This document shows positions 12,012-21,390 of a stretch of DNA of 64,000 nucleotides, piece after piece. The stretch is from Scolanthus callimorphus (Eukaryota > Cnidaria > Anthozoa > Actiniaria > Edwardsiidae). Position numbers and translations under genes: made by a program. Position 1 is the stretch's first letter. Each line of letters begins with the position of its first letter. The notes under the pieces were generated by a model. It did not search any database, was not told the origin of the DNA, and saw only the letters and a list, made by a program, of their open reading frames with translations. The stretch spans positions 26,815,951 to 26,879,950 of the forward strand of contig CM066917.1 in the NCBI GenBank assembly GCA_033964015.1, read 5' to 3'.

Positions 12012-12497
12012 TACTCAGAATTCTGTCCAAAATGTCTCTACTAATTGCAGTTTACTTGTTGATACTTGAGCACATGCCAAACAAAATTGAAAGCATTCTA
12101 AGAAGTGAAAGGCTGGTACACTGCCTTGGGTTTGTAGATCATTCAAGGAACTTATAATTCTGCAAATATCAGCCATTCTTTTAACAGGAAATCTTTGCAG
12201 CATAATAATTTTGACATTTTGGAGCAACATCCACTCAAATAACATAAAATTGGCCCAATGGATTCTCTCCAAACTTGCTGTGATTATTGCCAGCTACTCA
12301 GGGATTAGTGTGAGTGGTGTGATTTTAAAAGTGTAGATCAGGCAATGCGATGGATGGCTGCTAATTATAAACAAGGACTTGGTTATGATATTACTATAGC
12401 AACTCCGATCACAACAAAATACACATTACAAACAAGTTCAAACCCTCCAGGGTAACCATTTGAAAGCTCAGACCAGTACAAGTTTTTGAGCTTGAAC
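12012..12497. repeat. Large inverted repeat, right arm
   Basis: Partner of 11061-11522, diverged by substitutions and small indels. The minus-strand open frame at 12015-12272 is contained in the arm and has no recognisable domain. Confidence 0.7.
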
Positions 12498-13181
12498 ATA
12501 AACCATATAGGCCACACCAAACCCTAGGATTTCACACTTTTGAGAGAAATGCAAATTAACGAGATTCAGATATTGGGACCCTTAACACTCTATACAGGAC
12601 TTGAAAATATATACTAATTATATGACATTACTACCCGCCTCGATTAGCCTACTGCTATTGTGGGTAGTAATTTGTCTAATATATTTAAGAAAATAGTAAT
12701 AAACTGAAAACTGAAACTGAAACTGAAACTTTTTTAGGCAGTTACTCCTGGTGACTAAGTCTGAAAATTTGGTTGCCTTAGCATCATCTTTGGTTGCCTG
12801 AAAAACATTTTGATCGCCAAGTAATTTGTTGTCAATTAAGGTTGCCTGTGGTGGAGTTATTTCTGAAACATTTTTGCATTTCGGTTGCCTGTGGTGGTGT
12901 TATTTCTGTCCACATTCAACGAATGGGAATGGTAGTGTGCTGTACATATCTGATCTTATTTCTGTTACTAGCGTTTGTGTTTCTGATGTCTTTTTCTCAT
13001 TTTCTCATTATTGTACTTTTTTCCATGATGAAATTACTTTCAGTTTATGAACATAAAAAAGAAATAACCACATGGCGTGGTTGCCTAGAGGTGACTAAGT
13101 TAAAAATTAAAGTCGCATTGGCAACCAGCTGGTCGCAATTTCAACTGTTGCGATATAAGATTTTTTCAAAATCTCCATTTC
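12498..13181. other. Intergenic with simple repeat
   Basis: A hexamer run (GAAACT)n lies near 12700-12731. The stretch 12790-13150 repeats GGTTGCCTG several times. The open frame 12794-13213 looks like an artefact of this repetitive sequence. Confidence 0.35.
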
Positions 13182-13787
13182 CAGGGCTTGGAATAAGCCA
13201 AATCAGGGTTTAAGAATAGCCGCAAGAGTCCTGGGTTGAGGAAAAAAAAACTTGACCGGAAGTAATTATCTTCCATATGTTTCACTGTAAAATATCTGGA
13301 TTTTAGGCTCGATTAGTTGTGCTCTGGCGTTGTAATTTGCAGCTTTATGTGGAAATATCGAGCACAGGATTTTAGATCAATCCTTTCTTTGCTAGAATGA
13401 AGGGAGTTTTGATCCTGAAATTATTTTCTGTTCAAGAAAACGGGAAAACGAGTCTCGAGGTAAGTTGCTTCTCCGAGCCTAAAACCGAGATCTTTTACAG
13501 TGAAAAAATATGGGACATTATTACTTCCGGTCAAGATTTGTCCCCCTTGACCCAGGACTCTCGCGGTTATTCTTAAACCCTGATTAGGCTTATTGCGCCC
13601 AATACAGGCATAAATATGCCTAATAATTCTCCTTTTATGTCCAACTTTTCAGACTTAGGCGTAAAATAACGACTGTGTTTTCAGTTTCTACAGTGTTCTC
13701 CTAGTGGATTTTTAGTGAGCCTATACCGGCATTGTTGATACAAGGCATAAAATTACGACCATGAATATTTATTTATTTCAAGCCCTG
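13182..13787. mobile_element. MITE 'CAGGGCTTG...CAAGCCCTG' with an inner foldback
   Basis: Outer ends CAGGGCTTG and CAAGCCCTG are inverted. Inside, 13192-13592 forms a second long inverted repeat (AATAAGCC, CAGGGTTTAAGAATAGCCGC, TTGACCGGAAGTAAT and their complements). The outer family recurs at 43219-43433. Confidence 0.75.
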
Positions 13788-14110
13788 ATTTCACTGCTCA
13801 AAATTTGGATTTAACAAATTAATTTTGTTTAATTTTGGAAAATCAATTAATGAAAACTTTTAAAAACGGAAATTTTACAAAAAATTCAGTATAAGTTTCC
13901 TCTTTGCTTGGTGGGACCCATATGTGTTAATATTTCGGTCTGTTCAATCATAGCATAACATAATTTCGAACGGGGGTGCCAGTTTTGCAATTTTTTACAG
14001 CATGTCCATAAGAGCCAAGCCTACCTACTGTTGTACATATTGTATGTATCAATCTTGTGTGCAAACGTCCACAGAAAGATCACTAAACCTGGGGAGAGAG
14101 ATACAATATT
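13788..14110. other. Intergenic, nothing recognised
   Basis: AT-rich sequence before the long foldback element. No gene or repeat seen. Confidence 0.35.
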
Positions 14111-14544
14111 AATAGGCCATTTGTACTAACTGGGTCACGTGACCCCAACTACCTCTTAAAGAGATGTTTTGTCAAAATCAATTCCAGAAATACAAAGAAC
14201 CAATTGATATTAGTCAGAAATTCAAGTTTCAGCTTACAGCTGAAATCGTTGCATCGCGACCAACCTCTTTCAAAAAAGTCCCACTTTTGCAATGCACTTT
14301 CGTTCCGTCAATCAAACGTTGCTAGGTAACCGCTAAAATGTTCCCTCGTCTTTCATCGCCTACGATGAAAAACTCTGCGAAGGGGGATCTTGCAGACCGA
14401 AAATCCATAAGAAGTTGGCTCTAAGATGTATTTTGGCAGTCAATATACACATTTGAAAAGGTAGATTTCGGGATTGATGTTCCAAAGCTGTATAAGCGGG
14501 ACACGAACAAACTCAGTCGTGACTCTGGTTCATTGACAGCACAA

Positions 14545-14758
14545 TGTTAAATTTAATCAGGTTTAATGGAATTTGGAAGATACAGGATTATTGCCTAGAA
14601 ACTTATCAAAGAAAATCACAAGCAAGATGAACCAGCGAAGCTCGGTGAACACACGAGGTCAGAGAGCGACTGAGACATGAAAGCGAGGCAATGACGTAAT
14701 TACTAGTTCATTACATAAGCATAAATTAACAGTTCAAGGTCAATGTCAATTTCCAACA
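14545..14758 (-). repeat. 3' LTR of the copia element
   Basis: 214 bp, TG...CA in plus-strand reading, identical by eye to the LTR at 18724-18937. Confidence 0.95.
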
Positions 14759-14781
14759 CTCCTCATTGAGTTTGAAATGTC

Positions 14782-17700
14782 TTATAGTTTCTGGGTGACT
14801 CCAATTAGTTCTCGCAACTTGATAAACTGTGCCTTGGGAAGTCCCTTAGTGAACACATCAGCAAGCATGTCACCAGTTGGACAATAAACAACATCAATTG
14901 TTCCATTATTTACTTGATCTCTAATAAAATGGCATTTAATGTCCACATGTTTTGCTCTTCCATGAAACTGTGGATTTTTCGACATTGATATAGCAGCTTG
15001 ATTGTCCTCCTTGATTATCATGGGTGTGTCACTTTTGACATTCAAATCAGCCAGGAGCTGCCTCATCCATAGAGCCTCCTGAGCAGCTGCAGACAGAGCA
15101 ACATACTCAGCCTCTGCTGTAGACAATGCAACACATGGTTGCTTCTTGCTTCTCCAACTCACAGTGGCACCATTCATCTGGAATGTGTACCCAGAAGTTG
15201 ACTTTCTATCATTCGTGTCTCCAGCCCAATCTGCATCACTAAATCCAACACACTTTGGGCTAGCGTCACGAGTGTATAACAGACCGCAGTTCACAGTTCC
15301 TCGTAAGTACCTGAAAATTCTCTTCACAGCGGTCCAGTGTTCCTTTGTAGGATTTGAGGAGTACTTTGCAACATAACTGACTGCAAAAGTGATGTCAGGG
15401 CGAGTTGTCGAAGACAAATATAACAAACTGCCCACTGCAGACTGATATTCTACTTGATCGTGCATCTCACTATCCTCAGAAGCTTTGACAAGCTTAGAGG
15501 TAGAGTCTACTGGAGTGTCCATTGGCTTAGCATTGTTCATGCCAAATTTATTCAGCACATTCTCAGCATAGGTGGGTTGTCCCATCCAGATTTTCCCATT
15601 TTGCTGGATTATTTCCACTCCAAGAAAGAACTTTAGCTCTCCAAGATCCTTGACTTCAAAGCGTTCCGCAATGCTTTGTTTCACTTGAGCAATCTTTGCG
15701 CTAGTAGGACCCGCAAGAATAATATCATCCACGTATACCGCAATGATAAATGGCCCATCATCCTTTGCAACATAAATACAGGGATCACTTGGAGTTTGAA
15801 CAAATCCCATAGACTGCAAATGTTCATCCAATACATGGTTCCAACACCTTGGAGACTGCTTTAATCCGTACAAACTCTTGTTTAATTTACAGACCAAATG
15901 TTCCTTTCCTTTAACAGCAAAACCTTCAGGCTGTTTCATGTACACTTCTTCTTCTAAGTCTCCATTTAGGAATGCGGAGTTCACATCCATTTGGTGAAGT
16001 TCCAGACCCTTTTGAACAGACAGTGCAACAAGAGTTCTCACGGATTCAAATCGGGCAACAGGACTGAACGTTTCGTCATAGTCCTCACCATACTTCTGTG
16101 AAAAACCCTGTGCAACAAGTCTAGCCTTGTGCCTCTCCACCGATCCGTCAGCATGGTGTTTAATGCGAAATACCCACTTACTTCCGATTGCCTTTCGCCC
16201 TTCAGGCAACTCGGTGAGTTCCCATACATGGTGTTTCTGGAGAGAATCCATCTCCTGCTTCATGGCATTATACCACAGTTCACCATCTGAGCCACTAAGA
16301 GCTTCATTTACAGTAGATGGCTCATTCGGGTCATTCGCAACCGCAACCCATTCTCCCAAGCGGTTGGGAGGTCGCCTTTCTCGTGTTGATGCCCGCGGTG
16401 CAGAGTTGTCTGCGTCATCAACTGCTGTGACGTCATCATCATCGGTTGACAGTTCAATGGTCACAAGCTTTTCAGCTTGTCCATCAGGTATCTCCTTATG
16501 AATACCGAACTCAGACTCATTGAATTTCACATCTCTTCGACAAATAACTCGTCGTTTCTCTAGATCAAATAAGCGGTATCCCTTTGTTCCCGCTTGATAT
16601 CCCAGGAATATACACTTCCTGGCCTTAGACTGGAGTTTCTTCCTCTCATCCTCTGGAACATGAGCATAAGCAGTGCAGCCAAAACTGCGTAAGTGATTTA
16701 CATCAGGTTTGGTTCCAAACCAAGCTTCAAAAGGTGTAGCACCATCTACTGCCTTGGTTGGACTCCTGTTATGAAGATAGACAGCAGTGTTGAGTGCTTC
16801 CACCCAGAACGACAATGGAAGTTTAGCTTGAACTAGCATTGTTCTTACTGACTCCACAAGTGTTCTATTCAGCCGCTCTGCCACGCCATGTTGTTGCGGG
16901 GTTTTGCGTACCGTCCGCTCATGACTTACTCCTTCTGCTTTCAGGAAGTTCTCAAATTCATTTGAGATATATTCTCCACCACCATCCGTACGTAGCGCTT
17001 TCAATTTGTAGCCACTAGCATTTTCGACTGATGCTTTCCACTCCACAAATTTCGTGAACGCTTCATCTTTTGTCTTAAGGGCGTAGACCCAAACATAGCG
17101 AGTTTTGTCATCAGTCAGCGTCATGAAGTATTCAGCACCACTTGCTGATTTTGGTGACAGTTTTCCACATAAATCACTATGTACTAAGCCTAAAGGCTCA
17201 TCAGCTCTGGTGCCTCCAGTAGTCGGAAAAGGAATTCTGTGCATTTTTCCATTAACACAAGGTTCACAGAAATCCAAGTCATTATCCACATTATAATTAC
17301 ATCCAGTAACAAGTCCATCCAACTTTTTCATTCCTGAAGCACTCAGGTGACCGTACCTCTGATGCCAGAGCATTTCTTGTGAAATCTTAGCTGAGTTTGA
17401 CTTTTCAGTGTCCCGTTTATAGTCAAGATAATACAAACTTCCAACTTTATTGCCAACAGCAATTACTACTCCATCTGGTCTTGATATGACACATGATTTG
17501 TCCTGAAAGTTCACTTTGTACCCTGATTCGGTTGTCTTGGCGACACTGAGTAAATTGTAACTGAGCTTCGAGACATAAAGAACATCTTTAAGTTTGCACT
17601 TCTTGAGTTTACCACCTGGTAAAATTGTAAACACAGTTACTGTGCCTCGACCAGTTGCATTGAGTAACTTTCCATCTCCAAGCTGGACTTCTATTGGACT

Positions 17701-18651
17701 GCGCAGCTCCTCAAGGTCCATGAACAAATCCTTGTTATAACACATGTGGCACGTGGCTCCAGAGTCAATTATCCACTCGTCAGTTGTTCCTGCTTTAGCT
17801 CCTAGGGCCTGGGTTACAATCCCTAAACTCTCAGATGAATCTGAGTCATCAGCAATATTTGCCTTGTGCTTTGCAGGTTTCGAGTTCTGCTTGTTATGTT
17901 GTTCTTGTTTACTTTTGTGCTGCTCCTTCTCCTTCTGTAGATTCCAGCAATTACGCTTTATATGACCATTCTTGCCGCAGTGATGACACTTTGGACCTTT
18001 CTTAGACTTTCCTATCATCACTTTTTCAGATGGATTTGCAGCATTTTCTTGCTCAGTCAGCTTACTCTCTTGGTGAAACAAACGTTCGGTTACAGTGTCC
18101 ATGTCTGGTACTTCTGCATTAGCTTCCAGCGCTGTAACCAGCATATCATATGCATCCGGTAAACTAGCCAGTAACGTGACGACTTTATCTTCATCTTCCA
18201 TCGGCGCTCCGATTACAGCGAGATCATTGAAGATCTCCGTCATCGCCTTCACGTGGTCTTTTACCGAACCTCCTTCTTTCAGTCTCAAATTGTTCAGCCG
18301 CCGCCTCAGAGCAAGTTTGTTTGCCCAAGTTTTCTTTTGGAACTGTTCCGACAGCTTCTTCCACACTTCTACTGGATCTTCAGGATCTCCAAGCAAATAG
18401 AGAAGCGAGGGATCAACGGCGAGCACAATAATTGCCAATGCCCTGTTCTTGCGAGTCATAAACTTCGCATATTTATCTGCCTCCGCTTGCGCCGGGGCAG
18501 TTTCAGTTCCGCTTACAATTCCCCATAGATCGTCCTTCATCAAGGCCATTCTACATTGAACCTTCCAAGTATTGTAGTTCGATCCATTCAACGGAACAAC
18601 AGACACTGATTTCGAGTCCGCCATCTTGTTTCTCGAGTTCCCTTCCAGCAA
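14782..18651 (-). CDS. Copia-type gag-pol polyprotein (1289 aa)
   Basis: A single frame encodes all functions in Ty1/copia order: gag with a CCHC zinc knuckle (CHHCGKNGHIKRNC, about aa 221-234), aspartic protease (WIIDSGATCHM, about aa 290-300), integrase with the HQRYGH zinc-binding start (about aa 427) and DDE residues (HSDLCGK, RTDGGGEY, GVAERLNRT), reverse transcriptase with YVDD (about aa 970), and RNase H (SDADWAGD, STAEAEYVALS, DNQAAI). Integrase before reverse transcriptase separates copia from gypsy elements. The start shown is the first in frame; a second Met ten residues on (MADSKS) is equally possible. There are no stops or frameshifts, which fits a recent insertion. Confidence 0.97.
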   Translation of the reverse strand: MLEGNSRNKMADSKSVSVVPLNGSNYNTWKVQCRMALMKDDLWGIVSGTETAPAQAEADKYAKFMTRKNRALAIIVLAVDPSLLYLLGDPEDPVEVWKKLSEQFQKKTWANKLALRRRLNNLRLKEGGSVKDHVKAMTEIFNDLAVIGAPMEDEDKVVTLLASLPDAYDMLVTALEANAEVPDMDTVTERLFHQESKLTEQENAANPSEKVMIGKSKKGPKCHHCGKNGHIKRNCWNLQKEKEQHKSKQEQHNKQNSKPAKHKANIADDSDSSESLGIVTQALGAKAGTTDEWIIDSGATCHMCYNKDLFMDLEELRSPIEVQLGDGKLLNATGRGTVTVFTILPGGKLKKCKLKDVLYVSKLSYNLLSVAKTTESGYKVNFQDKSCVISRPDGVVIAVGNKVGSLYYLDYKRDTEKSNSAKISQEMLWHQRYGHLSASGMKKLDGLVTGCNYNVDNDLDFCEPCVNGKMHRIPFPTTGGTRADEPLGLVHSDLCGKLSPKSASGAEYFMTLTDDKTRYVWVYALKTKDEAFTKFVEWKASVENASGYKLKALRTDGGGEYISNEFENFLKAEGVSHERTVRKTPQQHGVAERLNRTLVESVRTMLVQAKLPLSFWVEALNTAVYLHNRSPTKAVDGATPFEAWFGTKPDVNHLRSFGCTAYAHVPEDERKKLQSKARKCIFLGYQAGTKGYRLFDLEKRRVICRRDVKFNESEFGIHKEIPDGQAEKLVTIELSTDDDDVTAVDDADNSAPRASTRERRPPNRLGEWVAVANDPNEPSTVNEALSGSDGELWYNAMKQEMDSLQKHHVWELTELPEGRKAIGSKWVFRIKHHADGSVERHKARLVAQGFSQKYGEDYDETFSPVARFESVRTLVALSVQKGLELHQMDVNSAFLNGDLEEEVYMKQPEGFAVKGKEHLVCKLNKSLYGLKQSPRCWNHVLDEHLQSMGFVQTPSDPCIYVAKDDGPFIIAVYVDDIILAGPTSAKIAQVKQSIAERFEVKDLGELKFFLGVEIIQQNGKIWMGQPTYAENVLNKFGMNNAKPMDTPVDSTSKLVKASEDSEMHDQVEYQSAVGSLLYLSSTTRPDITFAVSYVAKYSSNPTKEHWTAVKRIFRYLRGTVNCGLLYTRDASPKCVGFSDADWAGDTNDRKSTSGYTFQMNGATVSWRSKKQPCVALSTAEAEYVALSAAAQEALWMRQLLADLNVKSDTPMIIKEDNQAAISMSKNPQFHGRAKHVDIKCHFIRDQVNNGTIDVVYCPTGDMLADVFTKGLPKAQFIKLRELIGVTQKL

Positions 18652-18708
18652 TGAACAAATCCTAATTCACGTTGATTTCCAAACGTCTAGAGCACTTCCA
18701 ATCGCGAG

Positions 18709-18723
18709 ACTGGGCCCATAACC
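18709..18723 (-). other. Primer binding site for an initiator-tRNA half molecule
   Basis: Directly beside the 5' LTR the plus strand reads ACTGGGCCCATAACC, so the element strand reads GGTTATGGGCCCAGT. CTGGGCCCATAACC is the anticodon-arm sequence of animal initiator tRNA-Met. This is the priming mode known for Drosophila copia, where a 5' half tRNA is used instead of the 3' CCA end. Confidence 0.85.
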
Positions 18724-18937
18724 TGTTAAATTTAATCAGGTTTAATGGAATTTGGAAGATACAGGATTATTGCCTAGAAACTTATCAAAGAAAATCACAA
18801 GCAAGATGAACCAGCGAAGCTCGGTGAACACACGAGGTCAGAGAGCGACTGAGACATGAAAGCGAGGCAATGACGTAATTACTAGTTCATTACATAAGCA
18901 TAAATTAACAGTTCAAGGTCAATGTCAATTTCCAACA
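18724..18937 (-). repeat. 5' LTR of the copia element
   Basis: 214 bp, same sequence as 14545-14758. It should hold the promoter of the element, which I did not resolve further. Confidence 0.95.
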
Positions 18938-19910
18938 CACAAAACTACAAGCTTCGATCCGAGAGACTTCCGAGACTTCAATGGAAAGCATTACATACGA
19001 ATTACAGTTAGACATGCCACAAGTCGACCTCTTCAAATGGTCACTAATTACGAGCGAAGCAAGCCGAAATGAGTCACAATGCAACGAGAAGCGAGCGAAG
19101 AGAAATTACTATTAAAACTGGCAAATGTACGCAAACTGGCAATATGAAAATACATATTGTTTGACCGGAAATGATTGATTCTTGAGATAAAACAATTGTG
19201 TCACTCGTCTGTTGCATTTGTTACCTTTCAGCTAGCAGACTGTGAAGGGAAATACCCTCGACTTTGAGATACCACGACGATTTCCAAGAAACAACTATTA
19301 TAACCGCGCGTGACCGTAGCAGTAATAGCAGTAGAATCTTTTTGATCGCTCCACGCACTCGCTCCTCGTCAAGTTGCGACTCATTTCGACTTGGAAGTAG
19401 CGACCTTCAAAGTCCAAGAAGTAATTATTTTCAATGTTTCAAGTCTAACTGCAATGCTTTTCATCAAAGTGTTGGATCGAAGCTCGTACTGTAGTTTTGT
19501 GCTGTCAAGGAACCGGTTTAGTTTGTGTCAAGTCAAGACTGAGTTTATTCATGTCCCGCTTCAAACATGTATATTGACTGCCAAAATACAGCTTGGAGCC
19601 AATTTATCATGGATTTTCGGTCTGCAAGATCCCCCTTCGCAGAGTTTCTTCGTCGTAGGCGACGGAAGTGGAGGGAACATTAGGAGGAAATTACCTAGCA
19701 ACCGTTTGATTGACGGAACGGAAGTGGATTGCAAAGTGGGACTTTTTGAAAGATGGTGGTCGTGATGCAACAATTTCAGCTGTAAAATCTCTAACCTGGA
19801 GCAAGTGGCAGTGAGTTGAATTTTCAAGAATTTTTATTCAGAATGTATGGGATTTGGGTCACGTGACCCAGGTGGTGCAAATGGCCTATTGGTGCTATTT
19901 CACTAAACTT

Positions 19911-20040
19911 GCAGGGTCATAGCCAGAAGAGGGCCCGGGCTTCCCTCTAAACATAAAATACAGTAAATATATGGGAAAAATTCTAAATTTATATAGATAA
20001 AATAGCAACAGAATTGGCAAAAATCTGGCTATACCCCGGA
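19911..20040. mobile_element. Short MITE, 'AGGGTCATAGCCAG' ends
   Basis: AGGGTCATAGCCAG at the left and CTGGCTATACCCC at the right are imperfect inverted repeats around an AT-rich core. Confidence 0.5.
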
Positions 20041-20359
20041 CTTGGAGATTCACATGTTGTGCACTATGACCACCATCAATGAATCGTTGCATTTTTCGTT
20101 AAAGTGCCACTCAATGCTGAAATTAAATTTTAATGGTCTAGTTGATCGCTCTGTTTTCATCATGATTCGTTCTACCAAAGAAAAGAAGCTCTCTGTGACG
20201 CAATAACTCGTGAACAATATACACAGGTTCCGGTTCTTACACCGGGCGAGCCGAATTTTGACTTTGAAAACTCTCTTGAATATTTGAACCCGAAAATATC
20301 AAAGTTTTTACACTTTTTATGACCAGCAAACAACAAGGATTAATAAACTCATCTCATAC
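20041..20359. other. Intergenic, nothing recognised
   Basis: No open frame, inverted repeat or tandem repeat that I can support. Confidence 0.35.
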
Positions 20360-20461
20360 CTTTGTTGCGGGGAGAGCAGTAGCTTCTAAGCTGGAAATTC
20401 GGCGGTCTCCTCGAACATATATAACCAACTCGAACTGCACGCTGCACATGTAAGCCGCCAT
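20360..20461 (-). CDS. Candidate first coding exon, gene unknown
   Basis: On the minus strand AAAATGGCGGC is a good animal start context, followed by 34 open codons (MAAYMCSVQFELVIYV then RGDRRISSLEATALPATK) and the splice-donor-like AAAG|GTATGAG exactly in phase 0. GC content is higher than around it. I do not recognise the peptide and found no matching downstream exon at lower coordinates, where the next 20 kb are mostly transposons and satellite. It could be a chance open stretch, because CAAAATGGCGGC also occurs in local MITEs. Confidence 0.3.
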
Positions 20462-20588
20462 TTTGAAAGTGATACCACAAGGCCCAGGCTCCCTGCGCAG
20501 TGACTAATCCTAACACAGGTAGCCTGAAGATTCCATAGTGCCATGCCATCCACTCGATCGCGCAGTCGCGCACCAAAACCCCTCACCT

Positions 20589-20828
20589 TAGTCTAGTCGG
20601 TAGAGGGGGTACAGTCTATAAAATTGCACTACAGTCTCTAAAAATTGCCTCATTGAATAACAAAGGAATCTCATTGAATAAAAAAAATGTCGCAAAATAG
20701 GGCCGTGGGACACTTTTTCGAGTGTTAACATCTAAAACCAGTGTCTAGATATCCTAAGGGTTCCAAAAAAGTTTGTCTCGTTACTAGTTCTGGGGGGTGC
20801 TCGTGGACCCCCTCTACCGACTAGACTA
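20589..20828. mobile_element. MITE 'TAGTCTAGTCGGTAGAGGGGGT'
   Basis: The 22-bp left end is repeated exactly inverted at the right (ACCCCCTCTACCGACTAGACTA). The 3-bp CCT lies on both sides (20586-20588, 20829-20831), compatible with a 3-bp target duplication. Confidence 0.8.
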
Positions 20829-21114
20829 CCTCCCCACATCTTTTTTTTCGCACGAGTAGGGCCGAGTTAGGGTTGAGAAACTCCAGTCATTGGCTTTTCC
20901 TCAGGAATTTCCTTCCTCAAAACAAAGCATTTTCCGAAAGAGAGTTTCCGCTTTTTTCCTGCGTTTTCAAGGGGAAAGGTCAAAACAACGATACTTTTAT
21001 TATAAGTATCTAATTTAGGGAGGTGAGTACTCAAGACCGAGACCGATTTAGTCAACTGTCGTTATCTCGTGAAATATGGGTTGATGCATCACGTGAAAAC
21101 TTTAGCTACCTTCG

Positions 21115-21146
21115 TGCTCTGCATGAAGTTCTCTTCATGCAGAGCA
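21115..21146. other. Perfect short hairpin
   Basis: TGCTCTGCATGAAG, loop TTCT, then the exact complement. It lies 20 bp before the MITE at 21166. Role unknown. Confidence 0.7.
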
Positions 21147-21165
21147 TGCAACACATTTCTGCAAT

Positions 21166-21389
21166 AGAGCGGTTTTCACATGACCGTCGTGAAAACAATT
21201 GCAATCGAGCAATCACTACCCAATCAGAATCGAGAGAAATCACGACTTGCTCCTAAATGGCTTTTTTAAGTAATTGCACAATTGTATTTACTACAGAATT
21301 TGATTGGATGAGAAAAACGAGTAGCCAATGAGAACGCAAAGCAATCGCAATTACATAACAAGTGTTGACAGTCATGTGAAATCCGCTCT
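21166..21389. mobile_element. MITE abutting satellite array 2
   Basis: AGAGCGGTTTTCACATGAC and its inverted partner GTCATGTGAAATCCGCTCT bound a 224-bp element. The first satellite unit begins directly after it. Confidence 0.8.
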
Positions 21390-21390
21390 A

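Larger units (their letters stand above)
14545..18937 (-). mobile_element. Complete Ty1/copia LTR retrotransposon
   Basis: Both LTRs are 214 bp (14545-14758 and 18724-18937), start TG, end CA, and I find no difference between them by eye. The target duplication CACAA sits at 14540-14544 and 18938-18942. Between them lie a primer binding site, one uninterrupted polyprotein frame and a short purine tract (CAATGAGGAG, minus strand) beside the 3' LTR. Everything needed for autonomous movement looks present. It lies on the minus strand inside the foldback element at 14111-19890. Confidence 0.96.
14111..19890. mobile_element. Long foldback element split by a copia insertion
   Basis: Ends AATAGGCCATTTG and CAAATGGCCTATT are inverted, and the arms match for several hundred bases (GGGTCACGTGACCC, GTTGCTAGGTAACC, CGAAGGGGGATCTTGCAGACC style blocks with their complements on the right). 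Removing the copia element and one 5-bp duplication leaves an element of about 1.4 kb. It has no coding capacity of its own. Confidence 0.8.

Noticed and set aside
14782..18651. Plus-strand open frames of 60-124 codons across the copia element
   Set aside because: Shadows of the intact polyprotein frame on the other strand.
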